From Candidatus Nitrotoga sp. CP45 (GTDB taxonomy: Bacteria; Bacteroidota; Bacteroidia; Flavobacteriales; Flavobacteriaceae): a DNA stretch of 6,571 bases. The DNA is taken from NCBI GenBank assembly GCA_943329165.2, contig CALQCV020000114.1:1-6571 (forward strand), read 5' to 3'. Below, piece by piece: positions 6,231 through 6,571 of this stretch. Below the pieces are notes generated by a model. The model saw only the letters and a program-made list of their open reading frames with translations. It did not search any database and was not told the origin of the DNA. Each line of letters begins with the position of its first letter. The stretch's first letter is position 1. Made by a program: the position numbers and the translations under genes.

Positions 6231-6271
6231 AACTCAGTATCTTAGCAACTCAGAACCTTAGCAACTCAAAA
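6231..6271 (+). repeat. 16-bp tandem repeat (about 2.5 copies) abutting the murQ start
   Basis: The gap between the ZIP stop codon and the murQ ATG consists entirely of a 16-bp unit: AACTCAGTATCTTAGC (6231-6246), AACTCAGAACCTTAGC (6247-6262) and a partial copy AACTCAAAA (6263-6271). The two full copies differ at two positions. There is no room for a separate promoter apart from the repeat, so murQ may be read from upstream. Confidence 0.85.
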
Positions 6272-6571
6272 ATGTCCTTCACCAAAACCACCGAACAATC
6301 CTCGCATTACGAACATTTAGAAAAAATGCCGATAGCCGATTTGTTATACAATATCAATAAAGAAGATAAAACGGTTCCGCTTGCTGTCGAAAAAGCATTG
6401 CCACAAATTGAAGCTTTAGTTACTAAAATCGTGGAGAAAATGAAACTCGGCGGACGACTTTTTTACATTGGCGCCGGAACTTCGGGAAGATTAGGGATTG
6501 TAGATGCTTCAGAATGTCCGCCAACGTTTGGTGTGCCGTTTGACTTGGTTAACGGTATTATAGCCGGCGGA
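6272..6571 (+). CDS. murQ: N-acetylmuramic acid 6-phosphate etherase MurQ, N-terminal part
   Basis: The first 100 codons are present and the frame is open at the window edge; full MurQ is about 270-300 residues. The visible part matches the family closely: [14 protein letters not shown] at the start, [17 protein letters not shown] (28-44), the SIS-domain sugar-phosphate loop [12 protein letters not shown] (64-75) and [11 protein letters not shown] (78-88). E81 corresponds to catalytic Glu83 of E. coli MurQ. The enzyme cleaves the lactyl ether of MurNAc-6-phosphate to give GlcNAc-6-phosphate and D-lactate in the cytoplasm, a step of peptidoglycan recycling. ATG 6272 is the only ATG in a frame that otherwise runs back through the 16-bp repeats. 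No kinase or MurNAc transporter gene is visible here; the partners may lie elsewhere. Confidence 0.95.
   Translation, partial: MSFTKTTEQSSHYEHLEKMPIADLLYNINKEDKTVPLAVEKALPQIEALVTKIVEKMKLGGRLFYIGAGTSGRLGIVDASECPPTFGVPFDLVNGIIAGG

Noticed and set aside
1..6571. A defence, secretion or biosynthetic gene system
   Set aside because: The NYN-LOTUS gene and the methyltransferases could suggest defence, but the neighbours are housekeeping-type genes, there are no restriction, integrase or transposase genes, and composition looks uniform.

Overview
The window looks like chromosomal DNA from a Bacteroidota species, most likely Flavobacterium or a close relative in Flavobacteriaceae. The grounds are the AT-rich composition, weak or absent Shine-Dalgarno sequences, candidate -7 boxes of the TAnnTTTG type, and gene content typical of that group (DUF6048 protein, DUF4369/DUF5106 thioredoxin-like protein, stand-alone RlmL-type methyltransferase). 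The assignment is inferred from protein and promoter style; no rRNA or tRNA gene is present to settle it.

Layout. The left part (1-1742) reads rightward: the 3' end of a DUF6048-type outer-membrane protein, a 77-residue two-helix membrane protein of unknown function, and an NYN/LabA-like nuclease-fold protein with a C-terminal LOTUS (OST-HTH) domain. After a 110-bp gap with a good candidate promoter comes a secreted thioredoxin-like protein (1853-3367). It meets, tail to tail with one base between the stop codons, a leftward gene for a THUMP-domain RNA methyltransferase (3369-4532). Divergent from that gene is a rightward run of three: a class I SAM-dependent methyltransferase (4687-5484), a ZIP-family metal transporter (5562-6230) and the start of murQ (6272 to the window edge), which encodes the N-acetylmuramic acid 6-phosphate etherase of peptidoglycan recycling.

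The genes look like ordinary chromosomal housekeeping and envelope functions. They do not form one recognisable pathway, and I see no mobile element, CRISPR array, toxin-antitoxin pair or defence island. Products divide between RNA metabolism (NYN-LOTUS protein, THUMP methyltransferase), envelope (DUF6048 protein, thioredoxin-like protein, small membrane protein, MurQ) and metal transport (ZIP).

The least explained structure lies at the gene junctions. Five of them carry short degenerate tandem or inverted repeats (units of about 8-16 bp) directly in front of, or running through, a start codon: 613-673, 4534-4630, 4701-4728, 5486-5554 and 6231-6271. Two of these share a 19-bp sequence with one mismatch and both fold as imperfect hairpins. 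One has become part of a coding sequence and another can be read as a spurious N-terminal extension.
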